Shown: positions 1 through 6,413, counted from the first letter of the stretch. The stretch is 12,223 bases of DNA from Bacillota bacterium (GCA_012727835.1 JAAYGE010000241.1:1-12223), one strand, 5' to 3'. The notes: generated by a model not told the origin, from the sequence alone. Program-made: numbers and translations.

Positions 1-37
1 CAACCCACATTACCCCCGTCGAAACCATGTCGCCCCC
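1..37 (-). ncRNA. ssrA: tmRNA (ssrA), 5' end only, cut by window edge
   Basis: The minus strand from position 37 begins GGGGGCGACATGGTTTCGAC and continues into GGGGGTAATG. This matches the start of transfer-messenger RNA: the 5' half of the acceptor stem followed by the D-loop region with the near-invariant GGTTTCGACGGG core. tmRNA works with SmpB to free ribosomes stalled on broken mRNAs and to tag the unfinished peptide for proteolysis. Only about 37 bases are inside the window; the tag reading frame, pseudoknots and 3' acceptor end lie beyond the left edge. It starts 12 bases after the smpB stop codon. I see no good promoter in the end of smpB, so co-transcription with smpB and 5' processing is my inference. 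The exact 5' base could be 37 or 38. Confidence 0.88.
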
Positions 38-49
38 AGGTTAACGTGG

Positions 50-523
50 TTAGATTTCGCCTCTTTCCCGAGCTCGCATAGCCCGAGCAATTTCCCTTTT
101 GGCGTCCCGCTCAGCTGCAGCGTCCCGCTTGTCATAGAGCTTCTTACCTTTGGCTAAACCAATCTCCACTTTAATTTTGCCATTCTTCAAGTATAACTTG
201 GTAGGCACCAAAGTATAACCTTTAGCTTGCGTTAAGCCCAACAAGCGCATAATCTCCCGCTTGTGCATCAGCAATACGCGAGGACGCAAGGGATCATGGT
301 TGAAGCGATTCCCCTGTTCATAGGGACTTACATGCACATTATAAAGGATTAGCTGGCCATCATCAACTCGCGCAAAGCTATCACGCAAATTGACCCGTCC
401 GGCACGAATTGATTTGACCTCTGTGCCGCGCAAAGCCACGCCGGCTTCATAAGTTTCTTCTATAAAATACTCGTGTCGAGCTCGACGGTTTTCGGCCAAT
501 ACTTTAATACCCTTTTGCCTCAT
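50..523 (-). CDS. smpB: SsrA-binding protein SmpB
   Basis: SmpB binds the tRNA-like domain of tmRNA and delivers it to the A site of stalled ribosomes. The 157-residue product has the family's usual length. It shows the conserved N-terminal block [17 protein letters not shown] followed by [12 protein letters not shown] (residues 12-43), the GKKLYDKR segment (126-133) and the basic C-terminal tail (about 134-157) that probes the empty mRNA channel. An in-frame ATG exists two codons upstream (529), but it directly abuts the GAGGG ribosome binding site. The ATG at 523 sits six bases from it, so I start there. The gene has its own near-perfect promoter and a short structured leader, and ssrA starts 12 bases after the stop, the common smpB-ssrA pairing. 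Assignment is secure; the choice between the two starts is probable. Confidence 0.97.
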   Translation of the reverse strand: MRQKGIKVLAENRRARHEYFIEETYEAGVALRGTEVKSIRAGRVNLRDSFARVDDGQLILYNVHVSPYEQGNRFNHDPLRPRVLLMHKREIMRLLGLTQAKGYTLVPTKLYLKNGKIKVEIGLAKGKKLYDKRDAAAERDAKREIARAMRARERGEI

Positions 524-536
524 AATCATCCCTCAG

Positions 537-573
537 AAAAATCTAGCCCATCTTGCTATTGGGCAAGCGGGCT
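537..573 (-). promoter_or_regulatory. Terminator-like hairpin in the smpB leader
   Basis: On the minus strand the predicted smpB leader folds as AGCCC pairing with GGGCT (569-573 with 545-549), then CTTGC pairing with GCAAG (563-567 with 552-556), around a six-base loop. AGA and then five Ts (541-537) follow, and after that the GAGGG ribosome binding site. The hairpin lies between the smpB promoter and its start codon. It could be an attenuator, a stabilising 5' hairpin, or chance. The short stems and five-base T run make it weaker than the hppA terminator. Confidence 0.45.
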
Positions 574-586
574 GACGCTGAAGTTT

Positions 587-616
587 ATTATACTATAAAA
601 CCGTAATCTTTGTCAA
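587..616 (-). promoter_or_regulatory. Consensus sigma-A-type promoter of smpB (and ssrA)
   Basis: Reading the minus strand, TTGACA (616-611) is followed after 18 bases by TATAAT (592-587). Both hexamers match the housekeeping consensus at all six positions. Transcription should start near 580, giving a leader of roughly 57 bases. No other promoter of similar quality is visible between the ABC operon and smpB, so smpB and the adjoining ssrA are probably transcribed from here at a high level. Confidence 0.85.
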
Positions 617-696
617 TTTACCGCTCTATCCTTTTCCAACCATCTAGACATTTGCAAGATTATAATAATTACGCTGGCAGGTCGGTACAGTAAAAA

Positions 697-1494
697 CTAA
701 ACTGTTATATCCCGCCGCCTGTATAAGAAGAAACTCGTGCCTACAGCGACAGCCGTTGCACCTAATAATACTAAAACGTTAACCGGATCAATGCCGTTGT
801 GTACTATATCCACCGCATTGACGTAATGATAAGGAGTTAAATAGCGCAGCAGTTCAAACTTGTCGCTGAGGGTAGCCAACACATCGACAAAATAGAGCCC
901 GACTACCATGCCGATAGCCATAGAAGTGGCCGATTTTCTGCGGATGAAGAATAGGGCTAAGCAGAAGGCGAAGGCGGCAAAGGTAATATGGGCCAAAAAG
1001 GGTGTGGTAAGCAACCTCAATAGCGTGGCCGCTGAATACTCGCCCACATCGAAAATAGCAAAGGCCGCAAAGGTAACTAGGCCAATAACTAAATTGAAGA
1101 GGACCAAAAGGGTTAGTAGTGCTAACAACTTTCCGGCTAACAGGCGGGTGCGGGAAATGGGCCGCGCTAAAAGAAATTCAATCGTTTTGTCATCCTCTTC
1201 TTTGCTTAAGATGCTGGCCCCCAATATGGCAGCATACAGGCTACCAAAAAGCATTACCATGAAATAGGCTTCCGTCGCATAAAAGCCGATAGGGTCAGCC
1301 AAGGAGAGTTGGTCGAGACCGAAAATTTTAGCAAAGGCCTCGGGAAAGAGCTCCATCACCGCTTCCATGTTGGCCGTATCTTGGCGGAAAGAAGGAAAGA
1401 CCCACATCATCAGTAGATTTAGCGCCGCTAAGGCAATAGTCCAAACTAACCAAGATCGACTATTAGCTTGTAGTTCACGGCGAAAAACTGGCAT
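697..1494 (-). CDS. ABC-2 type transporter permease subunit
   Basis: A 265-residue polytopic membrane protein, the membrane half of a two-component exporter. Hydrophobic segments lie at about residues 14-33, 76-96, 119-148, 163-184, 189-210 and 238-258, six in all, as expected for ABC-2 permeases. A charged cytoplasmic stretch, KEEDDKTIEFLLARPISRTRL (about 98-118), is a recognisable signature between the second and third segments. The start codon directly follows the stop of the ATPase gene (TAG then ATG). A strong AAAGGAGGG lies inside the end of that gene, so the two are translationally coupled and should form one complex. The substrate cannot be read from sequence; relatives export antibiotics, bacteriocins or lipids, or serve in stress responses. 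No strong terminator follows the stop codon. Confidence 0.88.
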   Translation of the reverse strand: MPVFRRELQANSRSWLVWTIALAALNLLMMWVFPSFRQDTANMEAVMELFPEAFAKIFGLDQLSLADPIGFYATEAYFMVMLFGSLYAAILGASILSKEEDDKTIEFLLARPISRTRLLAGKLLALLTLLVLFNLVIGLVTFAAFAIFDVGEYSAATLLRLLTTPFLAHITFAAFAFCLALFFIRRKSATSMAIGMVVGLYFVDVLATLSDKFELLRYLTPYHYVNAVDIVHNGIDPVNVLVLLGATAVAVGTSFFLYRRRDITV

Positions 1495-2379
1495 CTATAC
1501 GCCCTCCTTTTCGTAGTAGTGCAAGAAGATCTCTTCTAAGGAAGGCTCCTCTAACCATAGATTAGTAAGCTGATATTGGGCCAGTACCGCAAGCAGGTCA
1601 TTAATATCGCCATTGTATAACATATTCCAGCTACCATTCTCCTGATAGGAATGGAGAATACCGGGCAAATCTATCTTCGGCATCGTTCCCTGTTTAAACT
1701 CTACGCGCACGTTGCGAAAATATTTGTGCCGCAGGTCGTCCATCTTCCCTACCTGCAGAATGCGCCCTTCTTTAATGATGGCCACCCGATGGCAGAGACG
1801 CTGCACTTCGCTCAACACGTGGGAAGAGAAAAAGATGGTTGTTCCCTGGGCATTAACCTGCTCTAAAACTTCAAAAAAGCGCCGTTGCATCAGAGGGTCT
1901 AAACCACTAGTTGGCTCATCAAAGATAAGTAGCTTGGGCTGATGAAACATGGCCAGCACAATGCCAACCTTCTTTCTATTACCAAGGGACAAGGCATGAA
2001 TGGGCCTGTTAACATCCAACTCAAAGATGTCGGCCAACTCGTAGGCATTGGCTAAATAATTATTGGCGTAAAAACCGGCGGCATATGTAAATAGATCTTT
2101 TACTGTCATATCGTCGTAGTAGCCCACCTCCGCCGGCAGGTATCCGATCTGCTGTTTAATGCGCACGCTGTCTTGTACCACATCCAACCCAAAAATCTTG
2201 GCGCTGCCGCTGGTGGGAAAAATAAAGTTTAACAGAGTACGGATGGTAGTAGATTTACCCGCCCCATTGGGACCGATGAAACCAAAGATTTCCCCTTCCT
2301 CTACCCGTAAATTAACATCGATAATACCGCGGGCTTGGCCGTAATACTTGGTTAGGCCAATAGTTTCAATCACCGGCAT
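1495..2379 (-). CDS. ABC transporter ATP-binding subunit (ABC-2 exporter)
   Basis: A 294-residue ATPase that powers the neighbouring permease. The Walker A motif is GPNGAGKST (residues 36-44), and a Q-loop-equivalent region lies at IGYLPAE (78-84). Walker B is LLIFDEP (150-156) with catalytic Glu155, the D-loop is SGLD (158-161) and the switch His is His187. The signature loop reads SLGNRKK (131-137) instead of the textbook LSGGQ, a divergence common in ABC-2 exporter ATPases. The C-terminal third (about 215-294) is the variable accessory part of this family, ending in LEEIFLHYYEKEG. The start has GGAGGGG a few bases upstream. It is the first gene of a two-gene operon behind the repeat region. 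No regulator gene, such as a GntR-type one, lies in the window. Confidence 0.93.
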   Translation of the reverse strand: MPVIETIGLTKYYGQARGIIDVNLRVEEGEIFGFIGPNGAGKSTTIRTLLNFIFPTSGSAKIFGLDVVQDSVRIKQQIGYLPAEVGYYDDMTVKDLFTYAAGFYANNYLANAYELADIFELDVNRPIHALSLGNRKKVGIVLAMFHQPKLLIFDEPTSGLDPLMQRRFFEVLEQVNAQGTTIFFSSHVLSEVQRLCHRVAIIKEGRILQVGKMDDLRHKYFRNVRVEFKQGTMPKIDLPGILHSYQENGSWNMLYNGDINDLLAVLAQYQLTNLWLEEPSLEEIFLHYYEKEGV

Positions 2380-2408
2380 TGCATCCCCTCCCTCTAATAA
2401 CCTCCTCT

Positions 2409-2441
2409 ATTATATACGGATAGAGAACCCAATTGTTTCAA
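2409..2441 (-). promoter_or_regulatory. Possible promoter of the ABC transporter operon
   Basis: On the minus strand TTGAAA (2441-2436) precedes an AT-rich stretch containing overlapping TATATA (2416-2411) and TATAAT (2414-2409). The spacers are 19 and 21 bases, longer than ideal. The -10 element is good and the leader would be only about 22 bases, carrying two GGAGG-like sites. The non-ideal spacing suggests a weak or activator-dependent promoter, or that I have the wrong -35 box. Confidence 0.4.
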
Positions 2442-2473
2442 CAAACCTTCAGACATGCATGCTTGCAGGCTCA

Positions 2474-2762
2474 CTTAAATGGTCGCTGATCTTAAGCCCC
2501 TTACCGGTCCTATTAAACTCTCGCGCAAGTGCCGTCGCTGCCCTTGGGGCCCCGAGCTCATCCCGACAGGGTGCTAGGCACTGGCTCTCTAGTATGACCA
2601 CAGCCTTTAAACGTTTTGAGCCGAGGGGCTCTGCTAGAGCACTGGCTGACGCCAACTGTGCTTACGCAGACCCCTCGGCTCCCCCTGAACGGGCCTACTA
2701 AATGGCAAGCATTGAGGGCATAAGGCCGTTGGTCATACGCACAGCGCATTGGGCCCACTAAT
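2474..2762. repeat. Direct repeat copy A (with extra hairpin)
   Basis: This copy aligns with 2827-3047 at an offset of 355 bases up to position 2628 and 290 bases beyond it. The 65-base difference is an extra segment at 2629-2693. By hand count the ungapped core 2528-2628 differs from 2883-2983 at about 14 of 101 positions. Internal pairing is extensive: AGTGCC/GGCACT (2528-2533 with 2577-2582), GTCG/CGAC (2534-2537 with 2564-2567) and a nine-base GTATGACCA/TGGTCATAC (2592-2600 with 2730-2738) with further pairs inside. I do not recognise the family. Copy boundaries are approximate. Confidence 0.8.
2618..2681. repeat. 64-base imperfect hairpin within repeat copy A
   Basis: The arms are GAGCCGAGGGG (2618-2628) and CCCCTCGGCTC (2671-2681), a perfect 11-base-pair stem. 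Inside it follow a one-base bulge, TCTGC/GCAGA (2630-2634 with 2666-2670), AGCAC/GTGCT (2638-2642 with 2658-2662) and TGGC/GCCA (2643-2646 with 2651-2654) closing a four-base loop. No T run follows on either strand, so it is not a standard intrinsic terminator. Copy B keeps the left arm (2973-2983) but lacks the rest. Confidence 0.85.
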
Positions 2763-2826
2763 CAATAGAGCGAAGGAGCCAAGGATAAGCAGCGACAACA
2801 GGCCGAGCTGCCTAAGGGCCTTCTTC

Positions 2827-3047
2827 CTTAAATAGTAGTTTGCTTTGAGCCCACTTGACGGTCCACTAAACCAATCAGTGCGAGTGCCGTCGCTGCCCTT
2901 GGCTAACTGAGCTCATTCCGACAGAGTGGTGGGCACAGGCGCTCTAGTATGATCACGGCCTTTAAACGCTTTGAGCCGAGGGGCCTATTAAATAGCAAGT
3001 ACTAAAGACATGAAGCCGCTGGTCATAGGAACACAGCGGGGCTAATC
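2827..3047. repeat. Direct repeat copy B (hairpin missing)
   Basis: The second, diverged copy of the element at 2474-2762. It keeps the pairing potential of copy A: GTGCC/GGCAC (2884-2888 with 2932-2936), GTCG/CGAC (2889-2892 with 2919-2922) and GTATGATCA against TGGTCATA (2947-2955 with 3020-3027). Some positions differ from copy A yet still pair. After GAGCCGAGGGG (2973-2983) it jumps straight to the sequence that follows the hairpin in copy A. It ends close to the rnr stop codon and overlaps the hairpin at 3038-3064. Confidence 0.8.
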
Positions 3048-3064
3048 GCATTGGCGAGAGCCCC
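3038..3064 (-). terminator. Hairpin just downstream of rnr, possible terminator or 3' stabiliser
   Basis: Nine bases after the rnr stop codon the arms GGGGCT (3038-3043) and AGCCCC (3059-3064) pair. An inner TCGC/GCGA (3046-3049 with 3054-3057) closes the tetraloop ATTG. The ten base pairs are strong, but no T run follows on the minus strand. It may end rnr transcription inefficiently or protect the 3' end. Confidence 0.45.
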
Positions 3065-3072
3065 TAGGCAAT

Positions 3073-5199
3073 TTACTCGTCGTTAGGCGCCAGCTCGAAG
3101 TCGATGCGCCGCTCCTCCAAATCCACATTCACCACCTGTACCCGTACCCGATCGCCCAAGCGGAAACGGCGCTTTGTTTGTTTTCCGATGAGCGAATAGG
3201 TCTCTTCATCGTATTCATAGTAATCGTCGTCCAAGCTGCTGACGTGGACCAAGCCCTCAACCGTATTATCCAGCTCGGCAAAGAAGCCGAAGTTGGTTAC
3301 GCCACTAATGATGGCATCATAGATCTCGCCTTCTTTACCCAGCATAAATTCGGTTTTCTTAATGTCGACTACCATTCGTTCAGCTTCAGTAGCTACCTGT
3401 TCCCGGGCTGAGGCTTGGGTGGCCGCCCGTTCTACGAAGGCAGCTAAATGGGCCCTGCGCTCGTCGCTCATGTGCCTTTTGCGCAAATTCTCCTTGATAA
3501 TACGGTGAATGACTAAATCAGAGTAGCGGCGGATAGGGGCAGTAAAATGGCAGTAGTACTTTAGAGCCAGACCAAAATGCCCTAAACAATCGGGGCTATA
3601 ACGGGCCCTCATCATGGACCGCAACAGCACCCGATGGATGAGGCGCTGCTCGGGGCGTCCTTCCACCTGGGCCAGTACCGACTGAAAGCTCTTGGGATGA
3701 ATATGGTCGGGTTTAGCCTTAATCCGCAATCCGAAGGCCCCTAAGAAGTTGTTCAGCTCGCTGATCTTTGCCGACTTTGGCTCCTCGTGCACCCGGTAGA
3801 TAAAGGGCAATTCCAACCAGTAGTAGGTTTCGGCTACCGTTTCATTGGCTCGAACCATAAATTCTTCGATGATACTGTCAGCCAAAGTAGGTATGCGGGG
3901 TACAATATCTTGCACCCGGCCCTCCTCGTCGAGGATTATTTGCGCCTCTTGAACTTCAAAGTCGATGGCTCCGCGGCCGGACCGTTTTTCGGCTAAGATA
4001 TCATGCAGCTCCCGCATCAAGTGCAATTGCTCTAGCAGGTCATGATACTTGGCCTCCAATTCCGCGTCCCCACCTTCCAGCAGCCGATTTACTTCGTCAT
4101 AGGTCATGCGGGCATGGCTATTGATGACACTTTCGGCGATTTCATGCTTCACCAGGTTGCCGTTGGCGTCAATTTCCATGATGACCGACAAGGTAAGGCG
4201 ATCCACCCCCGCCGTCAAGCTACAGATTCCGTTGGATAGATCGAAAGGCAGCATGGGTAAAACCCTATCCAGCAAATAGACGCTATTACCCCGCCGGAAG
4301 GCTTCCTTGTCCACCTCGCTACCGGCCCGCACGTAATGCCCCACATCGGCTATATGTACTCCCAATTGGTAATTGCCATTGGCCAGCTTGACCACCGAAA
4401 TAGCATCGTCTAAATCCTTAGCATCGGCACCGTCGATGGTTATGGTGGGCCAATCTCGTAAATCCAGGCGTCCAGCAATGTCTTCTGGTCCCACCTCTAA
4501 CTTCATCTTGGCTACTTCCCTTTTCACCTCATCTGGGAACTCGTCGGGCAGATCGTATTGACGCATCACCGCCAGCACATCCACGCCCGGATCGCCTATC
4601 CGACCGAGCACTTCTTCCACCACGCCTGTGGCTACTTGTCGTCGGCCATCGGGAAACTGGGTAATGCGCACCACAATGCGGTCGCCGGTTTGGGCCCCTT
4701 GGGTGGCACCGGGCGAAATGACGATATCTTGTCCGATACGCCGCTCGTCGGGGCGACAGAAGCCGACATGTTCTCCACCTTCAAAACGACCAACTATCCG
4801 CTGATTGGCCCGGTCCAAGATGCGGATGACTTCGCCCTCTTCCCGCTTGCCCTCCGAACGGGGTAAGAGGCGGGCAATAACCCGGTCCCCGTGCATGGCT
4901 CCACTCAAGCTGGAAGCGGCTATATAAACATCCTGAGATCGGTTGGGGGAAATAAGAAAAGCATATCCTCGTTCATTACCCTGCAAACGACCGACCACCA
5001 GGTTCATCTTCTCGGGCAGTCCTAAACGGCCATAGCGGGTGCGAATGATAACACCTTCCCGCTCCAGGGTAAGAATTAACTCTCGCAGCTGCTCCGCATC
5101 CTTACCACTCAAGCCTAGGGTTTCCACCAACTCGGCTTCGGTTAGCGGTTTATAAACTTTTTCCCGCATCATGGCTATGAGCTGGTCGCGTTCCACCAT
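3073..5199 (-). CDS. rnr: Ribonuclease R
   Basis: A 3'-to-5' exoribonuclease of the RNB family that degrades structured RNA and, with tmRNA-SmpB, clears defective mRNAs. The 708-residue protein shows the expected order: an N-terminal winged-helix region (about 1-60), cold-shock domains (GRLQGNERGYAFL at 70-82, second about 130-195), the RNB catalytic domain (about 245-575) and a C-terminal S1 domain (about 622-705). In TIDGADAKDLDDA the four catalytic acidic residues are Asp256, Asp262, Asp264 and Asp265, all present. The motif TAPIRRYSDLVIHR (553-566) is also intact. There is no long lysine-rich tail as in enterobacterial RNase R. The ATG has AAGGAAAGGAG about ten bases upstream. It lies 67 bases after the acetyltransferase gene with no terminator between, so the two are probably co-transcribed. 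Confidence 0.97.
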   Translation of the reverse strand: MVERDQLIAMMREKVYKPLTEAELVETLGLSGKDAEQLRELILTLEREGVIIRTRYGRLGLPEKMNLVVGRLQGNERGYAFLISPNRSQDVYIAASSLSGAMHGDRVIARLLPRSEGKREEGEVIRILDRANQRIVGRFEGGEHVGFCRPDERRIGQDIVISPGATQGAQTGDRIVVRITQFPDGRRQVATGVVEEVLGRIGDPGVDVLAVMRQYDLPDEFPDEVKREVAKMKLEVGPEDIAGRLDLRDWPTITIDGADAKDLDDAISVVKLANGNYQLGVHIADVGHYVRAGSEVDKEAFRRGNSVYLLDRVLPMLPFDLSNGICSLTAGVDRLTLSVIMEIDANGNLVKHEIAESVINSHARMTYDEVNRLLEGGDAELEAKYHDLLEQLHLMRELHDILAEKRSGRGAIDFEVQEAQIILDEEGRVQDIVPRIPTLADSIIEEFMVRANETVAETYYWLELPFIYRVHEEPKSAKISELNNFLGAFGLRIKAKPDHIHPKSFQSVLAQVEGRPEQRLIHRVLLRSMMRARYSPDCLGHFGLALKYYCHFTAPIRRYSDLVIHRIIKENLRKRHMSDERRAHLAAFVERAATQASAREQVATEAERMVVDIKKTEFMLGKEGEIYDAIISGVTNFGFFAELDNTVEGLVHVSSLDDDYYEYDEETYSLIGKQTKRRFRLGDRVRVQVVNVDLEERRIDFELAPNDE

Positions 5200-5266
5200 A
5201 GCAAAAACACTCCTTTCCTTGCTATTTCTTTATAGCTTTCCCTTTCTGTGGTTTTGTCTTGCTATC

Positions 5267-5758
5267 TTAGTTAAGGGGCAGTAACATCAAATAATAGTCC
5301 AGGAGCCCACGGGAAGTGCGGGCAGTCACGCTGTCGATTACCGTAAAACCAACGCGTTCATAAACTTTAATTGCTCGCAAATTATCGCTGGCCACCGTCA
5401 GACGCAGGGCCAGTGGGCGCCATTTAGCAATAGCAAAATTGACGCCGGCCCGCACAAAACTTGGGCCCCAACCTTTGCCGGTTAGATCGGGCCGCATACC
5501 TAACCCTATGTCCAGCACCCGCTTACCCCGATAAATTCCACGGGCCCGGCCTCCTGGAAGTTGGGCGCTTAGTCCGTAACAAAAGAAACCTACTAGCCCC
5601 TCTTTCTCAGTGTACACAGCAAAATGATAACCATCCAACATGGCATCAATTTCGCGCTCGTCACCGCCCAAATTGTATACATTATAGGGAGGGTCATAAT
5701 GCCAGTGAATGATCTGGAACGCGGCCTTTTCATCCATAGCATAAATCTGGTACTGCAT
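5267..5758 (-). CDS. GNAT family N-acetyltransferase
   Basis: A 163-residue protein with the single GNAT fold, expected to transfer an acetyl group from acetyl-CoA to an amine. The acetyl-CoA pyrophosphate-binding loop is visible as RPDLTGKGWG (residues 89-98). The C-terminal signature ASDNLRAIKVYERVGF (123-138) carries the conserved Asn and the Tyr133 often used as general acid. Near the N-terminus WHYDPPYNVYN (19-29) resembles a motif seen in a subgroup of Firmicutes GNAT proteins. The substrate cannot be inferred: small molecule, peptide or protein are all possible. The start has AGGGG seven bases upstream. It lies between the HD-domain gene and rnr, but nothing in its sequence ties it to RNA decay. 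Confidence 0.9.
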   Translation of the reverse strand: MQYQIYAMDEKAAFQIIHWHYDPPYNVYNLGGDEREIDAMLDGYHFAVYTEKEGLVGFFCYGLSAQLPGGRARGIYRGKRVLDIGLGMRPDLTGKGWGPSFVRAGVNFAIAKWRPLALRLTVASDNLRAIKVYERVGFTVIDSVTARTSRGLLDYYLMLLPLN

Positions 5759-5783
5759 TGGTCATCCCCTATCTAAGTAATAG

Positions 5784-5804
5784 GCCGCACGCTGGGCGTG
5801 CGGC
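5784..5804 (-). terminator. Perfect hairpin between the HD-domain and acetyltransferase genes
   Basis: GCCGCACGC (5784-5792) and GCGTGCGGC (5796-5804) form a perfect nine-base-pair, GC-rich stem with a three-base loop. It starts eight bases after the HD-domain stop codon. On the minus strand it is followed by CTATTACTTAG rather than a T run, so termination would be poor. It may act as a 3' stabiliser or processing site that sets the relative expression of the two genes. Confidence 0.45.
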
Positions 5805-5812
5805 ACAATGGG

Positions 5813-6364
5813 TTAGAGCCCGAGTTCGGTGCTAATCGCCTGCATAGCCCGCAAAGCTAGGCCCATAAACTCCTCTAAACTCAAGCCCAATTCTGTACAA
5901 GTTTCAATCTGTTCTCGGCTAGCACCGCGGGCAAAGCTCTTCTCATGAAAACGGTTGATTAGAAAGGGTACGTCGATGGCTGCCAATTTACGTTCGGGAT
6001 GAATGAGAGCAGCAGCCACAATTAGGCCCGATAAGGGGTCGGCCGCATACAGGGCCTTGTCCAACAGGGTGTTGCGCGGCAGTCCATGCACCTCATTATG
6101 TACCCTCACCGCATAAACAATGTCCGGGGCTACTCCCAGCTCGGCCAACATATCGGCCCCGATCATACTATGTTGCTCCGGGCTGTCGGCGGTCTTATCA
6201 TAATCGATATCATGGAGCAGGCCGGCTAGCCCCCATTTTTCCGGGTCCTCACCCAGGTGTTTGGCCAAAGCCTCCATGATGACTTCTACCGCCAACATGT
6301 GCTTGATCAAATTACGATTCTTAACATGTTTTTGTACCAAAGCTAATGCAGTATCACGTTTCAT
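5813..6364 (-). CDS. HD-domain metal-dependent phosphohydrolase family protein
   Basis: A 183-residue protein of the HD superfamily. The expected metal ligands are visible: His22 in IKHMLAVE, the His51-Asp52 pair in LLHDIDYD (49-56), His65 (EQHSMIGA), His89 in VRVHNEVHG, and Asp109 in YAADPLSGL (106-114). This arrangement is typical of small stand-alone HDIG-like proteins of Firmicutes whose substrates, probably nucleotides or phosphoesters, are mostly undefined. There is no fused RelA/SpoT or GGDEF domain and no membrane segment. The ATG has AAGGTGG seven bases upstream. It begins 49 bases after the hppA terminator. A promoter should lie there, but I see only a weak candidate (TTTCTT, 17 bases, TAAACT on the minus strand) overlapping the terminator tail. 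Confidence 0.85.
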   Translation of the reverse strand: MKRDTALALVQKHVKNRNLIKHMLAVEVIMEALAKHLGEDPEKWGLAGLLHDIDYDKTADSPEQHSMIGADMLAELGVAPDIVYAVRVHNEVHGLPRNTLLDKALYAADPLSGLIVAAALIHPERKLAAIDVPFLINRFHEKSFARGASREQIETCTELGLSLEEFMGLALRAMQAISTELGL

Positions 6365-6413
6365 GACTTTCCCACCTTCTTTTGACCTTACCTAAGTTTA
6401 GCAAAATCACGGG

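Larger units (their letters stand above)
2400..3072. other. Gene-free region of 673 bases with a duplicated structured element
   Basis: This lies between the rnr stop codon and the ABC operon leader and is by far the longest gap in an otherwise tightly packed window. Short open frames exist on both strands, but none has a convincing ribosome binding site or a recognisable protein. The best minus-strand frame of the first copy is interrupted by a stop codon in the second. What it does hold is two direct copies of a diverged element (2474-2762 and 2827-3047), a long hairpin in the first copy only, a spacer of about 64 bases between copies in which I see nothing, and a hairpin just after rnr. 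Confidence 0.8.

Noticed and set aside
38..80. Dedicated ssrA promoter inside the end of smpB
   Set aside because: The bases at the -10 and -35 distances from the tmRNA 5' end do not resemble consensus hexamers.
524..529. ATG at 529 as the smpB start
   Set aside because: It directly abuts the GAGGG ribosome binding site, leaving no spacer; the ATG at 523 has normal spacing.
659..664. TATAAT on the minus strand as a second smpB promoter
   Set aside because: No recognisable -35 box lies 16-19 bases upstream, and a far better promoter is present at 587-616.
908..1267. Plus-strand open frame of 119 codons opposite the permease gene, and similar frames opposite rnr, hppA, eno and gpmI
   Set aside because: These lie antisense to well-identified genes, have low-complexity or unrecognisable products and lack ribosome binding sites; they are shadows of the real coding frames.
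2348..2758. Short open frames on both strands in the repeat region, the longest 117 codons on the plus strand
   Set aside because: There is no convincing ribosome binding site or recognisable domain. The equivalent frame in the second repeat copy is broken, and differences between copies do not favour synonymous sites.
2474..3047. CRISPR array or insertion sequence
   Set aside because: There are only two copies, with no short regular repeat-spacer pattern, no transposase gene or remnant, and no clear target-site duplication.
5200..5266. Separate promoter for rnr, with TATAAA near 5230 on the minus strand
   Set aside because: No acceptable -35 hexamer at the right distance; co-transcription with the acetyltransferase gene is simpler.
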